64,000 nt of DNA from Rhizobium sp. BK251 (GTDB lineage: Bacteria > Pseudomonadota > Alphaproteobacteria > Rhizobiales > Rhizobiaceae). How positions within the stretch are numbered: the first letter of the stretch is position 1; the number at the start of each line of letters is the position of its first letter. The stretch covers positions 1-64,000 of the forward strand of contig NZ_SLUQ01000006.1 of the NCBI RefSeq assembly GCF_004345245.1, in the 5' to 3' direction. The position numbers and the translations under genes are program-made. Below the pieces are notes generated by a model. That model did not search any database. It saw only the letters and a list, made by a program, of their open reading frames with translations, and was not told the origin of the DNA. Positions 17,422 through 26,588 of the stretch are shown piece after piece.

Positions 17422-17658
17422 ATGAGTAGAGACGATCCTCATTTCAGGTTGCGCATTCCGGAACATCTCAAAAAGGAGATCGAGGCGTCGGCTCGTGAGA
17501 ATTCGAGGTCAATCACGGCAGAAATAGTGCATCGCCTCGAGCACTCATTTCTTCTGAGCGATTCCGACAAGAAGAACCTTCTCGACGAAATTGAGCATCT
17601 CCGGACGAGGCTTGCCCAGCTGAAAACTCATATCGTCGACCGCGGGTTGGACGTCTGA
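17422..17658 (+). CDS. Arc-type ribbon-helix-helix DNA-binding protein
   Basis: This 78-residue protein has the Arc/MetJ/CopG strand FRLRIPEHLKKEIEASARENSRSITAEIVHRLE, followed by a C-terminal helical or coiled-coil tail (DKKNLLDEIEHLRTRLAQLK) that may mediate oligomerisation or toxin contact. No toxin gene follows: the next 270 bases have no credible frame. It is either an orphan antitoxin-like repressor or a small mobile-element regulator. Upstream palindromes support autoregulation. Confidence 0.85.
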   Translation: MSRDDPHFRLRIPEHLKKEIEASARENSRSITAEIVHRLEHSFLLSDSDKKNLLDEIEHLRTRLAQLKTHIVDRGLDV

Positions 17659-17928
17659 CCCTAAAGGCGCAGCCACTCTGCTTTTATTTGCTCTTGAAGG
17701 GATTCGAACTCGCGGCCCCCCCATTTGTCTGGAATTCTCTCGCCAAACACCAACTTGCCCGGCTGGAATGACTGATTTGGGGCCGTCTGCGGACGGGCAG
17801 CTATCGGCATCAGATCGCGGATAGCGGACATAAGCCTAGTTCGGCGGTCGAATCGCTAAGACCCAACCACGGAGGTCAGTCCATTCTCGCCCATTCTGAC
17901 GACCGGACCGTCGTTCGGGGTCCAGCCA
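17659..17928. other. Gap between RHH gene and gajB-like gene
   Basis: No coding frame was recognised. GGGATTCGAACT at 17699-17710 resembles the antisense of a tRNA T-arm, but the stem does not pair and no remaining tRNA arms were found. This could mark an old integration boundary. Confidence 0.3.
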
Positions 17929-19197
17929 TCAGGCAAACGGCGCGGCAGCGAGAATATTCTGGCTCTGGACGATGACATTACACCATCGCTTCGCCCGGGT
18001 GATCGCGTTGTAGAGCAGGCGGCGCTTGTGTTCAGCATCACCGCCAACCTGATAGGGCCAAATGACCACGACGCCCTCGAACTCCCTGTTCTTGGCCTGC
18101 TGTACCGTCATCGCCGTTAGTTGATGCGACGCACCCGCACCATGCTGCCGTCGCAGAGAAACCTGCCGCGCAATGACAATCTCAATCTCCGCACGGGTAA
18201 AATTGGCCCGTCCGCAGGCGTGAACCTGGTTTTCGATCCATGAAAGTGTCGCACGCACGGGCCCGGTCCGCGGCAATGCCCGCAACGCTGCGCAGGCCGC
18301 CGCCGCTGGCGCATCGGCCGCAAGATCGAGACCGGCGATGATCGCCTGCGCCTCATCGTGGTCATTTCCTTCCCAATGGACGGTGTAAGGCCCGTTGTTA
18401 TGTTTGCCGCACGGCCCTTGAGCAAGACGGGCGACCACTGAGGCGGCAAAGCCGCCTTGCAGCGCAGGTGTAATCACCGCAACATCGCCGCCCTGCCGCC
18501 AGGCTATAGCATTCGCGAGCAAGGTCGTGGCCAGCGGCACGCTGGCGCCCGGTGGCAGCAGCTTGAATCCGACGCTGTTGACCGGTGCATTACCCGCGCG
18601 GATCGCGGTCGCTGCCGCTAGTAGACCCGGTGAATTTGTGCGGCGGACCTGCACCAACGTTTCTGGCTCGGCGTCCTGTTGCAGCCAGGCGACCAGCGGG
18701 TTGGGGCGAAGCGTCTGGTCGAGACACTGGAACTCGTCAGCGGCGACCAACGCATGGACGGCGCCCGCGAGCGCCTTGAGCATGCGCAGGCGCTCGGGCT
18801 TAAGATCCTGACCTTCGTCGACAAGCACGATCGGGAAACTCGACGCAGCCCAGGAGCAAACCTGTGGGTGCTCCAGCATCAATCCGGCTGCCTCGCACAC
18901 GCGATCGAACTCGCCCTCGGTCGCAGGAGCGATAGCGAGCGCTCCTGCGAGTCCCCGCCACCGGCGATAGATCCGCCACGCAAAGGCATCAATCGTGCAG
19001 CAATCCACTCGACCACGCAGGTTGGCGACCGAGCGCAGCCGCTCGGACAGGCGCCGCCGCGACCCGTGCATAAAGGTCAGGGCGAGGACGCGCTGTCCGT
19101 CGTTCAGCGGATGGGTTTCCAGTCGTTCCGCCAGCATCTCCATTAGCCGGTACGTCTTCCCGCACCCGGCACCGCCCTCGACGGCCTGAACGGTCAC
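17929..19197 (-). CDS. gajB: UvrD/Rep-like helicase, Gabija GajB-type
   Basis: This 422-residue superfamily 1 helicase-like protein has Walker A EGGAGCGKTYR at residues 7-17, motif Ia LALTFMHGSRRRLSERL, CTIDAFAWRIYRRW, Walker B IVLVDEGQDLKPERL, motif III-like ALVAADEFQCLDQ, motif IV QVRRTN, motif V-like MTVQQAKNREFEGVVVI, and motif VI LYNAITRAKRWCNVIVQ. It is somewhat shorter than typical GajB (about 490 residues), consistent with reduced insert domains. It overlaps the upstream OLD-nuclease gene by 4 bases, the order and coupling expected for Gabija anti-phage systems. Function is inferred from this pairing. Confidence 0.8.
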   Translation of the reverse strand: MTVQAVEGGAGCGKTYRLMEMLAERLETHPLNDGQRVLALTFMHGSRRRLSERLRSVANLRGRVDCCTIDAFAWRIYRRWRGLAGALAIAPATEGEFDRVCEAAGLMLEHPQVCSWAASSFPIVLVDEGQDLKPERLRMLKALAGAVHALVAADEFQCLDQTLRPNPLVAWLQQDAEPETLVQVRRTNSPGLLAAATAIRAGNAPVNSVGFKLLPPGASVPLATTLLANAIAWRQGGDVAVITPALQGGFAASVVARLAQGPCGKHNNGPYTVHWEGNDHDEAQAIIAGLDLAADAPAAAACAALRALPRTGPVRATLSWIENQVHACGRANFTRAEIEIVIARQVSLRRQHGAGASHQLTAMTVQQAKNREFEGVVVIWPYQVGGDAEHKRRLLYNAITRAKRWCNVIVQSQNILAAAPFA

Positions 19198-21008
19198 GGC
19201 GTGAAGACCTTGATCGTCGGATGGTCCAGATCCGCCACGAAAAGCGGATTATCGATGCCCTGGGCGGCCTCCGTGATGGCGTTGAGGAGCGTCCGCGCGC
19301 GTGCGCAACACGCCTCGTTCGCGCCAATCGCGCCTGCAATCGCCTCGTAGCTCGAACTGTCCTTCTTGAGCCCGCCTGTCGCCCGTACCTCGTCCTTGAG
19401 GCGCGCGACGAGATTGGCGACATTTCCGGGAGGATTATCGATCGAGATGGCCGGCAGGCAGGCGGCCGAATCGGCATCGATGATCCAGCCGATTACATCC
19501 TCGAGCATCTGGCCGTCGGCCCAGCGCAGGATGATCCCCGAATTCGGGGCGCCGACCGTAGCGAGAATATTGGCGTAGCCGATGCCCTCGGGATCGCCAT
19601 CGACCAGCGCGACCACGCGCGGGTGAAGCGGCGACATCGCTGCAACCGTGCGCACGACAGAGCCGTCGTGGGTCGGAATGACGCCGACAAAAGCGTCGAA
19701 CCGGCATTCATCGGCGGCGGCCCAGCTCTGATGGAGGTCGACGGCTCGGACGAGCAGACCGAGCCATTCATGATCGGTGCGGCCCTCGGGGATCAGCACA
19801 AAGTCATGCATTACCGCCGCTATCGTCTCGACGCGATTCACCTGGAACAGCTTGCGGATGCTGTTGGGTGTGTCAGCCGGCAAGGTCGATTGCAGCAGCG
19901 GCACCGAGGTCAGAGTGCCGCCCTCGTTGCGCAGGACCGCAACGCCGGCGGGGTCCGCCAGCGCCGCTACCATTGGCGAGTGGGTTGAAACCAAGGTCTG
20001 ACGGGAAAGCGACTGGATGCGGTGCACCAGCCGCCGCTGCAACGCCGGCGGGACATGCAGTTCGGGCTCCTCCAGCGCCATCCAGAAATTCTCGTCGGCT
20101 TCCACTCGCAGTCGACCGAATTGCAGGAGCAGCAACAGATGCTGGAGTGACAGCAGCCCACTGCCATGTCGCTTCGCCGGGAGCGGCACGTCTGCGCCGT
20201 CATGGGCATAGTGCGACACGACGGATTCGAGCAGCCCGTCGGAATCGGTGGGCGTAACTCGCAAATGCAGTGTGGGGTTCGTCCGGAAAAAACCGCGCAG
20301 CTCCTGATTGAGCCGGGCAACGATCGGTGACAGACGTTCGTCCTGCTCGAGCATCGCCTCCGGCGCGCGCAAGCGGTCGCGTTCGGCGAGAACCGATTCC
20401 GAGGGCTGTCCGTCGCCCGCCGCCACAACGCGGCGGAAAAGCTCGGAACCAAACGATACAGTGCGGTCCCAGGTCCGCGCAGCAGGCACGAAGAAGAAAC
20501 CGAGTTCGCGGATCAGACGGGCGGGAAGTGGTGTCACCGTCTCATCGTCGAACACGTCGCCGACACTGTCGTCGTCGTGGAAATAGCGTAGCGTCTCGAC
20601 TTCGAGCGAAGGTCGATGGAACCTTGCCGAAAAGGCAATCTGGCAGGCCAGCTTCCATTGTGGTTCTGTACGTGCTGGATGCACGGTTCCGGTCGTCGGA
20701 TTCCACCATTTGACGATGCCCCGGTCGTCGCGAAACCAGTCCGGGTGCTGGGACGGATCGTCCTCATGGAAGCCGATCACTGTTGCGGCTAGGCAAATAC
20801 GATCGGGTGGCTGCGGATTGCTGCCGTGAAAATCATGTTCCGTGAGTTGGCGTATCATCCGATCGCGACCGAACAGCAGCGCCAGCGCCTCGATCACGGT
20901 TGTCTTACCGCAATTGTTTGCACCAACCAGCACCGTATGCGGCGAGAAGCGGACCATGCCGTCTCGCACACCCCGGAAATTCTCGATCTTTAGGCTGGCA
21001 ATCTCCAT
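19194..21008 (-). CDS. gajA: OLD-family ATPase-TOPRIM nuclease, Gabija GajA-type
   Basis: This 604-residue protein has an N-terminal ABC/SMC-like ATPase with FRGVRDGMVRFSPHTVLVGA and Walker A GANNCGKTT at about 29-37, an LSLQHLLLLLQFGRL signature-like helix, Walker B WMALEEPELHVPP and an H-loop LVSTHSPM. The C-terminal TOPRIM domain has the catalytic Glu in FVLIPEGRTDHEW and the Asp pair in VALVDGDPEG. In Gabija, GajA is a nucleotide-gated DNA nuclease assembling with GajB. A standalone class 1 OLD protein would lack the coupled helicase, so Gabija is the better reading. RecF and PARIS are weaker alternatives. Confidence 0.85.
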   Translation of the reverse strand: MEIASLKIENFRGVRDGMVRFSPHTVLVGANNCGKTTVIEALALLFGRDRMIRQLTEHDFHGSNPQPPDRICLAATVIGFHEDDPSQHPDWFRDDRGIVKWWNPTTGTVHPARTEPQWKLACQIAFSARFHRPSLEVETLRYFHDDDSVGDVFDDETVTPLPARLIRELGFFFVPAARTWDRTVSFGSELFRRVVAAGDGQPSESVLAERDRLRAPEAMLEQDERLSPIVARLNQELRGFFRTNPTLHLRVTPTDSDGLLESVVSHYAHDGADVPLPAKRHGSGLLSLQHLLLLLQFGRLRVEADENFWMALEEPELHVPPALQRRLVHRIQSLSRQTLVSTHSPMVAALADPAGVAVLRNEGGTLTSVPLLQSTLPADTPNSIRKLFQVNRVETIAAVMHDFVLIPEGRTDHEWLGLLVRAVDLHQSWAAADECRFDAFVGVIPTHDGSVVRTVAAMSPLHPRVVALVDGDPEGIGYANILATVGAPNSGIILRWADGQMLEDVIGWIIDADSAACLPAISIDNPPGNVANLVARLKDEVRATGGLKKDSSSYEAIAGAIGANEACCARARTLLNAITEAAQGIDNPLFVADLDHPTIKVFTP

Positions 21009-21533
21009 TCCATCCCCCGTCCTCTATTGGATAGCTATCGGAAACAACTAAGGCTGTCAGCAAGAGATCGGTCTGTTCAGGTCGCGTTGGTCGTCTGTTC
21101 CTCAGGAACAGTGTAGGTACGATGGTTGACGGTCGTGCAGCGGATCAGGGGTCGCCTTCCTCTGCATGGCCATAAGCATCGCCTTGCCATTCGGGATCGG
21201 AGATTGGCCTCGTGTCTATCCCCCAGATACGCGCAATCCATTGGCGCCGTCGGTCGCGTCGAGCAAGCGCGCGCGCCCGCCAATGCTGTCACACCAGCGC
21301 TCCGCAATAACTGCGACCACGTGCCCGGGCTTGGAAATCGGAGAGCGCACAAGACCCGGCAATCCGCGCTCGATCCTCACCATGATCAGACGGACGCCTC
21401 AATCGACATTACGCGGTGTCCCGTGCTCGCCACCAAAGTCGATCACGCGCGGGAACATAACTACGCTATCTCGACAAATCACGTGACACATTATATTTAC
21501 GTTCTTCAATCACTTCACGTAAGGCCAATCTCA
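21009..21533. other. Divergent promoter gap of the defence-like island
   Basis: These 525 bases lie between the two oppositely transcribed pairs, so they must hold both promoters. A minus-strand frame around 21210-21380 reads RGLPGLVRSPISKPGHVVAV and further plausible residues before a stop, and may be a remnant. The long plus-strand frame beginning at 21126 is probably not translated because the better start for the downstream gene is at 21534. AT-rich sequence at about 21460-21530 is the likely promoter of the HEPN pair. Confidence 0.35.
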
Positions 21534-22472
21534 ATGGAATTCCGCTCCCCCACGGTCGCCCTACAGCAGAATGCTAAGGCGATGACTTACCTTACCAAAA
21601 GCCTGACCAATCCGGATGCCGGCCGTGCGATGGTCGAGCAACTCATCGAAGAACTCGGCAATGCGGTCGACTATTATCCCGACTGGCACCCAATTCTGAC
21701 CGCGCCGCCGCGCAACGGCGCCGAGCACATCAGCAGTCTGTCGCAGCTAAAAACCTACGAGGAGCTCGATCACACGACCGAGTTCGTTCGTGGGTTCGTC
21801 ACCTGCCCCTATTCGGATGTTGGGGCTGACAAGCTGGTGTCGGCGGTAAATCAGGTGCCGGGCCTGTACGCGTATCGCCTCGAACAGCCGCTTTACGCAG
21901 AAAGAGCGCATCCCGTTGTTGTCGTCGCTAACGCCGTCGAACTCGAGGCCGATGGCACCATCCGCAGCCGCGATGCCCTCGCCTGGTTCGTGCAGCAGGC
22001 GGCACAAGAAGCGAGGAGCGCCCAGGTGGCCGAGAGCTGGTGGAATATTCGTTCGAACCTGCTCGGTGGCCCGCATGGCTCGCGCTCGTCGCTGTTCGCC
22101 AACCAGCATACTGGCAAGCACATGCGCAAGATTCTTGAGGCGATGAACGCCAGCGGGATGTTCGGACCGGTCAAGGAGTCCTCGCTCGATATGCTGTCAC
22201 AGAAAAAGCGGGACATGATCAGCGAGACGCTTATCCGCACCGCCGTGGCCGAATGGGAGAAGGAAAAGCGTGAATCTTTCTCGTTCGAGATGCGCGGGGA
22301 AACATGTCAGGCGTCGGTGCGCGATACCTGGGATGACAATCACGAGCTGTCGGTGCGGGTGCAGATTCGCGAGTTCGATCTCTACATCACCGGCTTCTAC
22401 TATCCCGAGGATCGCAGGATGACGCATTCTGATCCCCGCGGGAAGCGCGAGCTGGCGGAGAAGTTCTTGTGA
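21534..22472 (+). CDS. Unrecognised protein, first gene of a two-gene unit with a HEPN-like protein
   Basis: This is a 312-residue soluble protein with no TM segment or signal peptide. I start it at MEFRSPTVALQQNAKAM (ATG 21534, AAGG upstream). Visible features are an N-terminal helical part, YYPDWHPILTAPPRNG, FVRGFVTCPYSDVGADKL, a strand-rich centre (YAERAHPVVVVANAVELEADG), the helical stretch SWWNIRSNLLGGPHGSRSSLF, and a C-terminal beta part. I cannot place it in a family. Its stop overlaps the start of the HEPN-like gene by 4 bases (GTGA), so the two are co-translated. It lies back to back with the Gabija-like pair. Confidence 0.75.
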   Translation: MEFRSPTVALQQNAKAMTYLTKSLTNPDAGRAMVEQLIEELGNAVDYYPDWHPILTAPPRNGAEHISSLSQLKTYEELDHTTEFVRGFVTCPYSDVGADKLVSAVNQVPGLYAYRLEQPLYAERAHPVVVVANAVELEADGTIRSRDALAWFVQQAAQEARSAQVAESWWNIRSNLLGGPHGSRSSLFANQHTGKHMRKILEAMNASGMFGPVKESSLDMLSQKKRDMISETLIRTAVAEWEKEKRESFSFEMRGETCQASVRDTWDDNHELSVRVQIREFDLYITGFYYPEDRRMTHSDPRGKRELAEKFL

Positions 22473-23347
22473 CGAAAGCCATCGACAAGGAGTTCGTGCG
22501 CCAGCGCGACGACGAACTGATCGCGCAGGGCTTGAAGCTGCACCAGCGGCCGTTTCACGTCGCGATGGCCTGGATTAAGGCCGAGGGCATTTCCGGCGAC
22601 CTCTTCGACAAGGCGGTGTGGGACCCGCTAATGGTGATCTACCATGGGCTCTATCCCGCGGGTGATTTCTCGACGCCGGCGATGCTTAGGGGCGGCGTGG
22701 CGCTGCGTGACCAGATGTACCCAGTTCGAGTCGCCGTCGCTTTCGGCACCGTCTCCGTGAATCCGATTGACTGCATAGAGATACCACGCGAGGAGCTGGA
22801 GCTTATCTTCAAGCACTATCCGGAACAGGGTTGGCGCGCCTTTTACAGCGTCGCTGACCTGTGGGATTTCGCCTATGGCGTCAGTGATCTGTCGCATGGC
22901 AGCGGAGATGCGCCGCAGCTTTTCGCCAACGCGCGCTCGTCTCTCGCGGCAACCGCTCGTATCCTCGCCGGTGACATCGATATTGACTCGGCCGTACAGA
23001 CGATCTGCCTGACGGCCGAGCTGGCGCTCAAAGGGGCACTTGCCGCGCGCGGCTGGCGTGAGTCGCAATACCGCAAACTGTCGCACCACCTTGACAAGCT
23101 CGCCGAGGCGTTGATCGGCGAGGTCTCGACTGCGCGCGACGATCACCTGCGGGGCGCAGTTGCGCACTTCCCTGACTATGTCGGTACCCGCTATGCATCG
23201 CACGGCATGACCCGGGCCGAACTGATGGTGCTCGCGATGCGCGCCCAGTTTGTAGCAGCCGAGGCATTGCGCCGTGTATCTGATCGCGATCTCGCGTCGA
23301 AGTTGGAAGCTGATCCGAACACCTGGCCGCGACCACCCCTTTGGTAG
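22469..23347 (+). CDS. HEPN-like domain protein
   Basis: This 292-residue protein has a GTG start inside the previous stop. Residues 1-150 are unrecognised. From about 155 to 275 it looks like a HEPN helical bundle: SLAATARILAGDIDIDSAVQ, then TAELALKGALAARGW, a helix with YRKLSHHLDKLAEALIGEV, and RYASHGMTRAELMVLAMRAQ, which resembles the R-Y-P...A-x-x-A helix closing many HEPN proteins. R202-x4-H207 fits the Rx4-6H pattern of HEPN ribonucleases, though whether these are catalytic is unknown. HEPN proteins are common effectors in toxin-antitoxin and abortive-infection systems. Confidence 0.6.
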   Translation: MTKAIDKEFVRQRDDELIAQGLKLHQRPFHVAMAWIKAEGISGDLFDKAVWDPLMVIYHGLYPAGDFSTPAMLRGGVALRDQMYPVRVAVAFGTVSVNPIDCIEIPREELELIFKHYPEQGWRAFYSVADLWDFAYGVSDLSHGSGDAPQLFANARSSLAATARILAGDIDIDSAVQTICLTAELALKGALAARGWRESQYRKLSHHLDKLAEALIGEVSTARDDHLRGAVAHFPDYVGTRYASHGMTRAELMVLAMRAQFVAAEALRRVSDRDLASKLEADPNTWPRPPLW

Positions 23348-23911
23348 CGGCGAGGTTGTGCGCAGCTTGCAGATGGCAGCGGTCAAGCTACAGCTTATCT
23401 GAACGAACGTCCGCTTTTGGGGGAACCCCGAACAGCGGGGAAGGCCGATGCGAGGGCGCAAAGCAGCCGGTTCTCGCCAGTCAATGCGCGAGATTTGTAC
23501 CGCCGGCGCTGTGAGAAAACGGCGATGCATCGAACCCGCAGTTCAGGTGACGTTCACAAGGCCAGGCCTGCCCTCAAGCCGGCTCGTGCCGGCGAGGGCA
23601 AAGTCGCCGCACCACGAGCAAATTCAACTTCCTATCTGGAGGCACCGCCGCCGAAAACGAAATAGGACGGCCGGCCTTTACCGCTCACAAATGCAGAACG
23701 CCCGCTGGCCGTTCTATCTGGCTGAGACGGTGTTTGTGACCGCTTCGACAATTTCGGTCGCGATCTCGAATTCCGGATTCGCATGGCTGAGCTGGCCGGA
23801 TCGGCTACCTTTGCGCAAAGCGTCGCAGTTGTAACCGGCGGTTCGAAAGGTATCGGCGCTGCGATCTCCAGCGGTTCGAAGGCGATGGAGGGTAGCGTGG
23901 GGGACAAAGGC
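23348..23911. other. Seam between the defence-like island and the bkd operon
   Basis: These 564 bases hold no intact gene. The only recognisable piece is an SDR nucleotide-binding fragment near 23783. The rest has long but non-convincing frames. I see no insertion-sequence ends or direct repeats that would define the island border. Confidence 0.4.
23783..23872 (+). pseudogene. SDR N-terminal fragment
   Basis: This frame reads MAELAGSATFAQSVAVVTGG then SKGIGAAIS, the first strand and TGxxxGIG cofactor loop of a short-chain dehydrogenase. After AAIS the family sequence ends abruptly and the frame crosses into antisense of the lpd 3' end. About 30 codons remain of a protein of about 250, so it is a remnant left at the junction. 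Confidence 0.5.
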
Positions 23912-25309
23912 TCAGATATGGAGGGCATGGCCAAGCGCTTTCAACGCGGCTTCCTGGAAGCCTTCGCCGCGCGTCGGATGGGCGTGGATCGTTGCGGCGA
24001 TGTCTTCGAGACGGGCGCCCATTTCGATGGCCAGCGCAAAGGCGCTCGACAGTTCCGAAACGCCTGCGCCGACGGCCTGCACGCCGAGAACGAGGTTGGT
24101 ATCCGTTCGCGCGACGATGCGAACGAAACCATCTTCGGAGAGCATGGTCATTGCGCGGCCGTTGGCGCTGAAAGGAAAAATCCCGACCCGGATCTCGTAC
24201 CCTTGGGCTCGCGCCTCGTCCGGCGAAAGGCCGGCAGTGACGATTTCCGGGTCGGTGAAGCAGACGGCCGGAATGCAGCGCTTATCCCATGTCCGCTTCT
24301 TTCCGGCGACGATCTCGGCCACCATCTCCCCCTGCGCCATGGCGCGATGGGCAAGCATCGGTTCGCCGGTGATGTCACCAATGGCATAGACGCCGCGCAT
24401 CGATGTCCGGCACCGCTCGTCTATACGCAGGAATTTGCCAGTGCGGTCGAGATCGAGCTCGTCCAGTCCCCATCCTTCGGTGCGCGGCTTGCGGCCGACC
24501 GTCACGAGAATCTCGTCGGCTGGAAGCCGCTGCTCCTCGCCTTCGTCGGTTTCGATCATGAGGGCCAGCCCCTCCTCTGAAAGCCCCTTGGCCTTGGCGC
24601 CAGTCAAGACGCGAATGCCCAGCTCTCCGAGCCGTTTGGCGACGGGCCGGACCAATTCAGCATCATATTGCGGAAGGATCTGCTGCATCGCTTCGACGAC
24701 AGTTACCTCCGAGCCCATCTTGGCAAAGGCGGTTCCGAGTTCCAAACCGATATAGCCGCCGCCGACAACCACCAGATTCTGCGGCACCGTCTTCAGCGAC
24801 AGCGCTTCGGTGGAGGAGATGACAGGTCCGCCGAAAGGCAGAAACGGCAGTTCCACGGGCTCGGAGCCGGTAGCGATCACCACGGTCTCGGCGCGGATGA
24901 CCTGCATTCCTGTTTCCGTCTCAACCTCCACAGTCTTGCCGTCGCGGAATTTCGCTTTGCCATGCACGATCTTGACCTTGGCCTTGCGCAACAGGCCGAG
25001 CACGCCGCTGTTCAGGCGGCCGACGATGCTGTCTTTCCAGGCAACAGTCTTTCCAAGATCGAGCTTCGGCGCCTCGACCGTGATGCCGAGCGGGCTCTTG
25101 GCGCTCGCCATATGGCTGACCTTCTCGAATTCCTCGGCCGCATGGATCAGCGCCTTCGAAGGAATGCATCCGACATTGAGGCACGTGCCGCCCGCCTTGA
25201 CGGCCTCGACGATGACGGTATCGACCCCGAGTTGTCCGGCGCGGATGGCGCAGATATAACCACCGGGTCCAGCGCCGATGACGAGAAGTTTGCAGACGAT
25301 CTCTTTCAT
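23912..25309 (-). CDS. lpdA: Dihydrolipoyl dehydrogenase (E3 of branched-chain ketoacid dehydrogenase)
   Basis: This 465-residue flavoprotein reoxidises dihydrolipoamide with NAD+. The FAD fold is [18 protein letters not shown], the redox disulfide is C43/C48 in [13 protein letters not shown], the NAD fold is [21 protein letters not shown], and the second FAD motif is [17 protein letters not shown]. The C-terminal active-site [13 protein letters not shown] supplies the His-Glu dyad. It is the last gene of the bkd operon, 4 bases after E2, and so dedicated to this complex (the lpdV type). Confidence 0.96.
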   Translation of the reverse strand: MKEIVCKLLVIGAGPGGYICAIRAGQLGVDTVIVEAVKAGGTCLNVGCIPSKALIHAAEEFEKVSHMASAKSPLGITVEAPKLDLGKTVAWKDSIVGRLNSGVLGLLRKAKVKIVHGKAKFRDGKTVEVETETGMQVIRAETVVIATGSEPVELPFLPFGGPVISSTEALSLKTVPQNLVVVGGGYIGLELGTAFAKMGSEVTVVEAMQQILPQYDAELVRPVAKRLGELGIRVLTGAKAKGLSEEGLALMIETDEGEEQRLPADEILVTVGRKPRTEGWGLDELDLDRTGKFLRIDERCRTSMRGVYAIGDITGEPMLAHRAMAQGEMVAEIVAGKKRTWDKRCIPAVCFTDPEIVTAGLSPDEARAQGYEIRVGIFPFSANGRAMTMLSEDGFVRIVARTDTNLVLGVQAVGAGVSELSSAFALAIEMGARLEDIAATIHAHPTRGEGFQEAALKALGHALHI

Positions 25310-25313
25310 GCGG

Positions 25314-26585
25314 TCAGCCTTCGATAAAAATCAACGCAGGGGTTTCAAGCAGGGTCTTGATCCGCTGGATGAACGTTGCTGCGTCCCACCCATCCACGAC
25401 TCGATGATCGAAGCTCGACGACAGGTTCATCATCTTGCGCGGGATGAACTGGCTGCCATCCCAGACCGGCCGCGTCATGATCTTGTTGACGCCGACGATC
25501 GCCACTTCCGGATGGTTGATGATCGGCGTCGTCGCGATCCCGCCCATCGCGCCGAGCGAGGTGATGGTAATGGTCGAGCCGGAGAGTTCCTCCCGCAACG
25601 CTGAGCCCGAGCGGGCCGCTTCCGACAGCCGCACCAGTTCGGCCGCACAATCCCAGATGCCACGTGCTTCCGCATGGCGCACCACCGGCACGGTCAGGCC
25701 GGCGGGCGTCTGGGTGGCGATGCCGATATGAACGGCCGCGTGGCGGCTGATGATGCCGGCGTCGTCGTCGAAGGTGGCATTGATGCCGGGCTGTTCGTCA
25801 ATTGTCTTGACCAATGCCCGCATCAGGAAGGGCAGGATCGTCAGCTTCGTTTGGTCCGGCTTGCGGCTGGCATTCATGGTCGCCCGCAGGTCTTCCAGAT
25901 CGGTGACGTCAATCTCCTCGACATAGGTGATATGTGGAATGCGCGAGGTGGCGAGTACCATTTTTTCAGAGATCCGACGGCGAAGGCCGGTGACCTTGAT
26001 TTCCTCGACAGCGGTTTTCCTGGCAAGACCGGTGGGCGACGGTTGCGGTTGCGCGCCACGGGCCAGAAACTGGTCGAGGTCGTCATGCGTGATGCGCCCG
26101 GCCGGTCCGGTGCCCGCCACTTGGCGCAGGTCGATGCCACTTTCCTGTGCCTGGAGACGGACGGCCGGCGACGCGAGCGGCTTGTCCGCAGCAGGCTGTG
26201 CGGGAGCTTTGGCAACCGGTGCGGGCCCGATGGATTTCTTGGTTTCGGCCGGAGGCGGACTCGCCATCTTTTCAACGGGGTATTCGACAGGCTCGATCGT
26301 CACCGTTTCCGCCATCGGGACTGCGGAGTCTTCCCCCCGGTCGCCTTCCACCTCTATACGCACCAGCGGCGCCTTGACGGCAACCGTGTCACCGATCTCG
26401 GCACCCAGCCAGAGGACAGTGCCCGTAACCGGAGATGGAATCTCGACCGTCACCTTGTCGGTCATGACGGCGGCGAGCACCATGTCCTCCCGCACCGGGT
26501 CGCCCGGCTTCACATGCCATTCGACCAGTTCAGCTTCCGCCACGCCTTCGCCGACATCCGGCATCCTGATAACAAATTCGCCCAA
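25314..26585 (-). CDS. bkdB: Branched-chain ketoacid dehydrogenase E2 (dihydrolipoyl acyltransferase)
   Basis: This 423-residue core enzyme has a single N-terminal lipoyl domain with lipoyl-lysine K44 in [13 protein letters not shown] Pro/Ala-rich linker follows, then the peripheral-subunit-binding domain [20 protein letters not shown]...GRITHDDL, then the catalytic domain ending [15 protein letters not shown] with the H-x-x-x-D-G acyltransfer motif. A single lipoyl domain and its neighbours fit the BCKDH rather than the pyruvate complex. It lies 3 bases after E1beta. Confidence 0.95.
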   Translation of the reverse strand: MGEFVIRMPDVGEGVAEAELVEWHVKPGDPVREDMVLAAVMTDKVTVEIPSPVTGTVLWLGAEIGDTVAVKAPLVRIEVEGDRGEDSAVPMAETVTIEPVEYPVEKMASPPPAETKKSIGPAPVAKAPAQPAADKPLASPAVRLQAQESGIDLRQVAGTGPAGRITHDDLDQFLARGAQPQPSPTGLARKTAVEEIKVTGLRRRISEKMVLATSRIPHITYVEEIDVTDLEDLRATMNASRKPDQTKLTILPFLMRALVKTIDEQPGINATFDDDAGIISRHAAVHIGIATQTPAGLTVPVVRHAEARGIWDCAAELVRLSEAARSGSALREELSGSTITITSLGAMGGIATTPIINHPEVAIVGVNKIMTRPVWDGSQFIPRKMMNLSSSFDHRVVDGWDAATFIQRIKTLLETPALIFIEG

Positions 26586-26588
26586 TGG

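Noticed and set aside
17699..17710. Antisense tRNA T-arm-like string GGGATTCGAACT, possible attachment site
   Set aside because: The T-stem does not pair and no acceptor, D or anticodon arm was found in the surrounding sequence.
21126..21533. N-terminal extension of the 312-residue protein to an ATG at 21126
   Set aside because: The segment is low in protein-like character and lacks a ribosome site, while 21534 has AAGG at suitable spacing.
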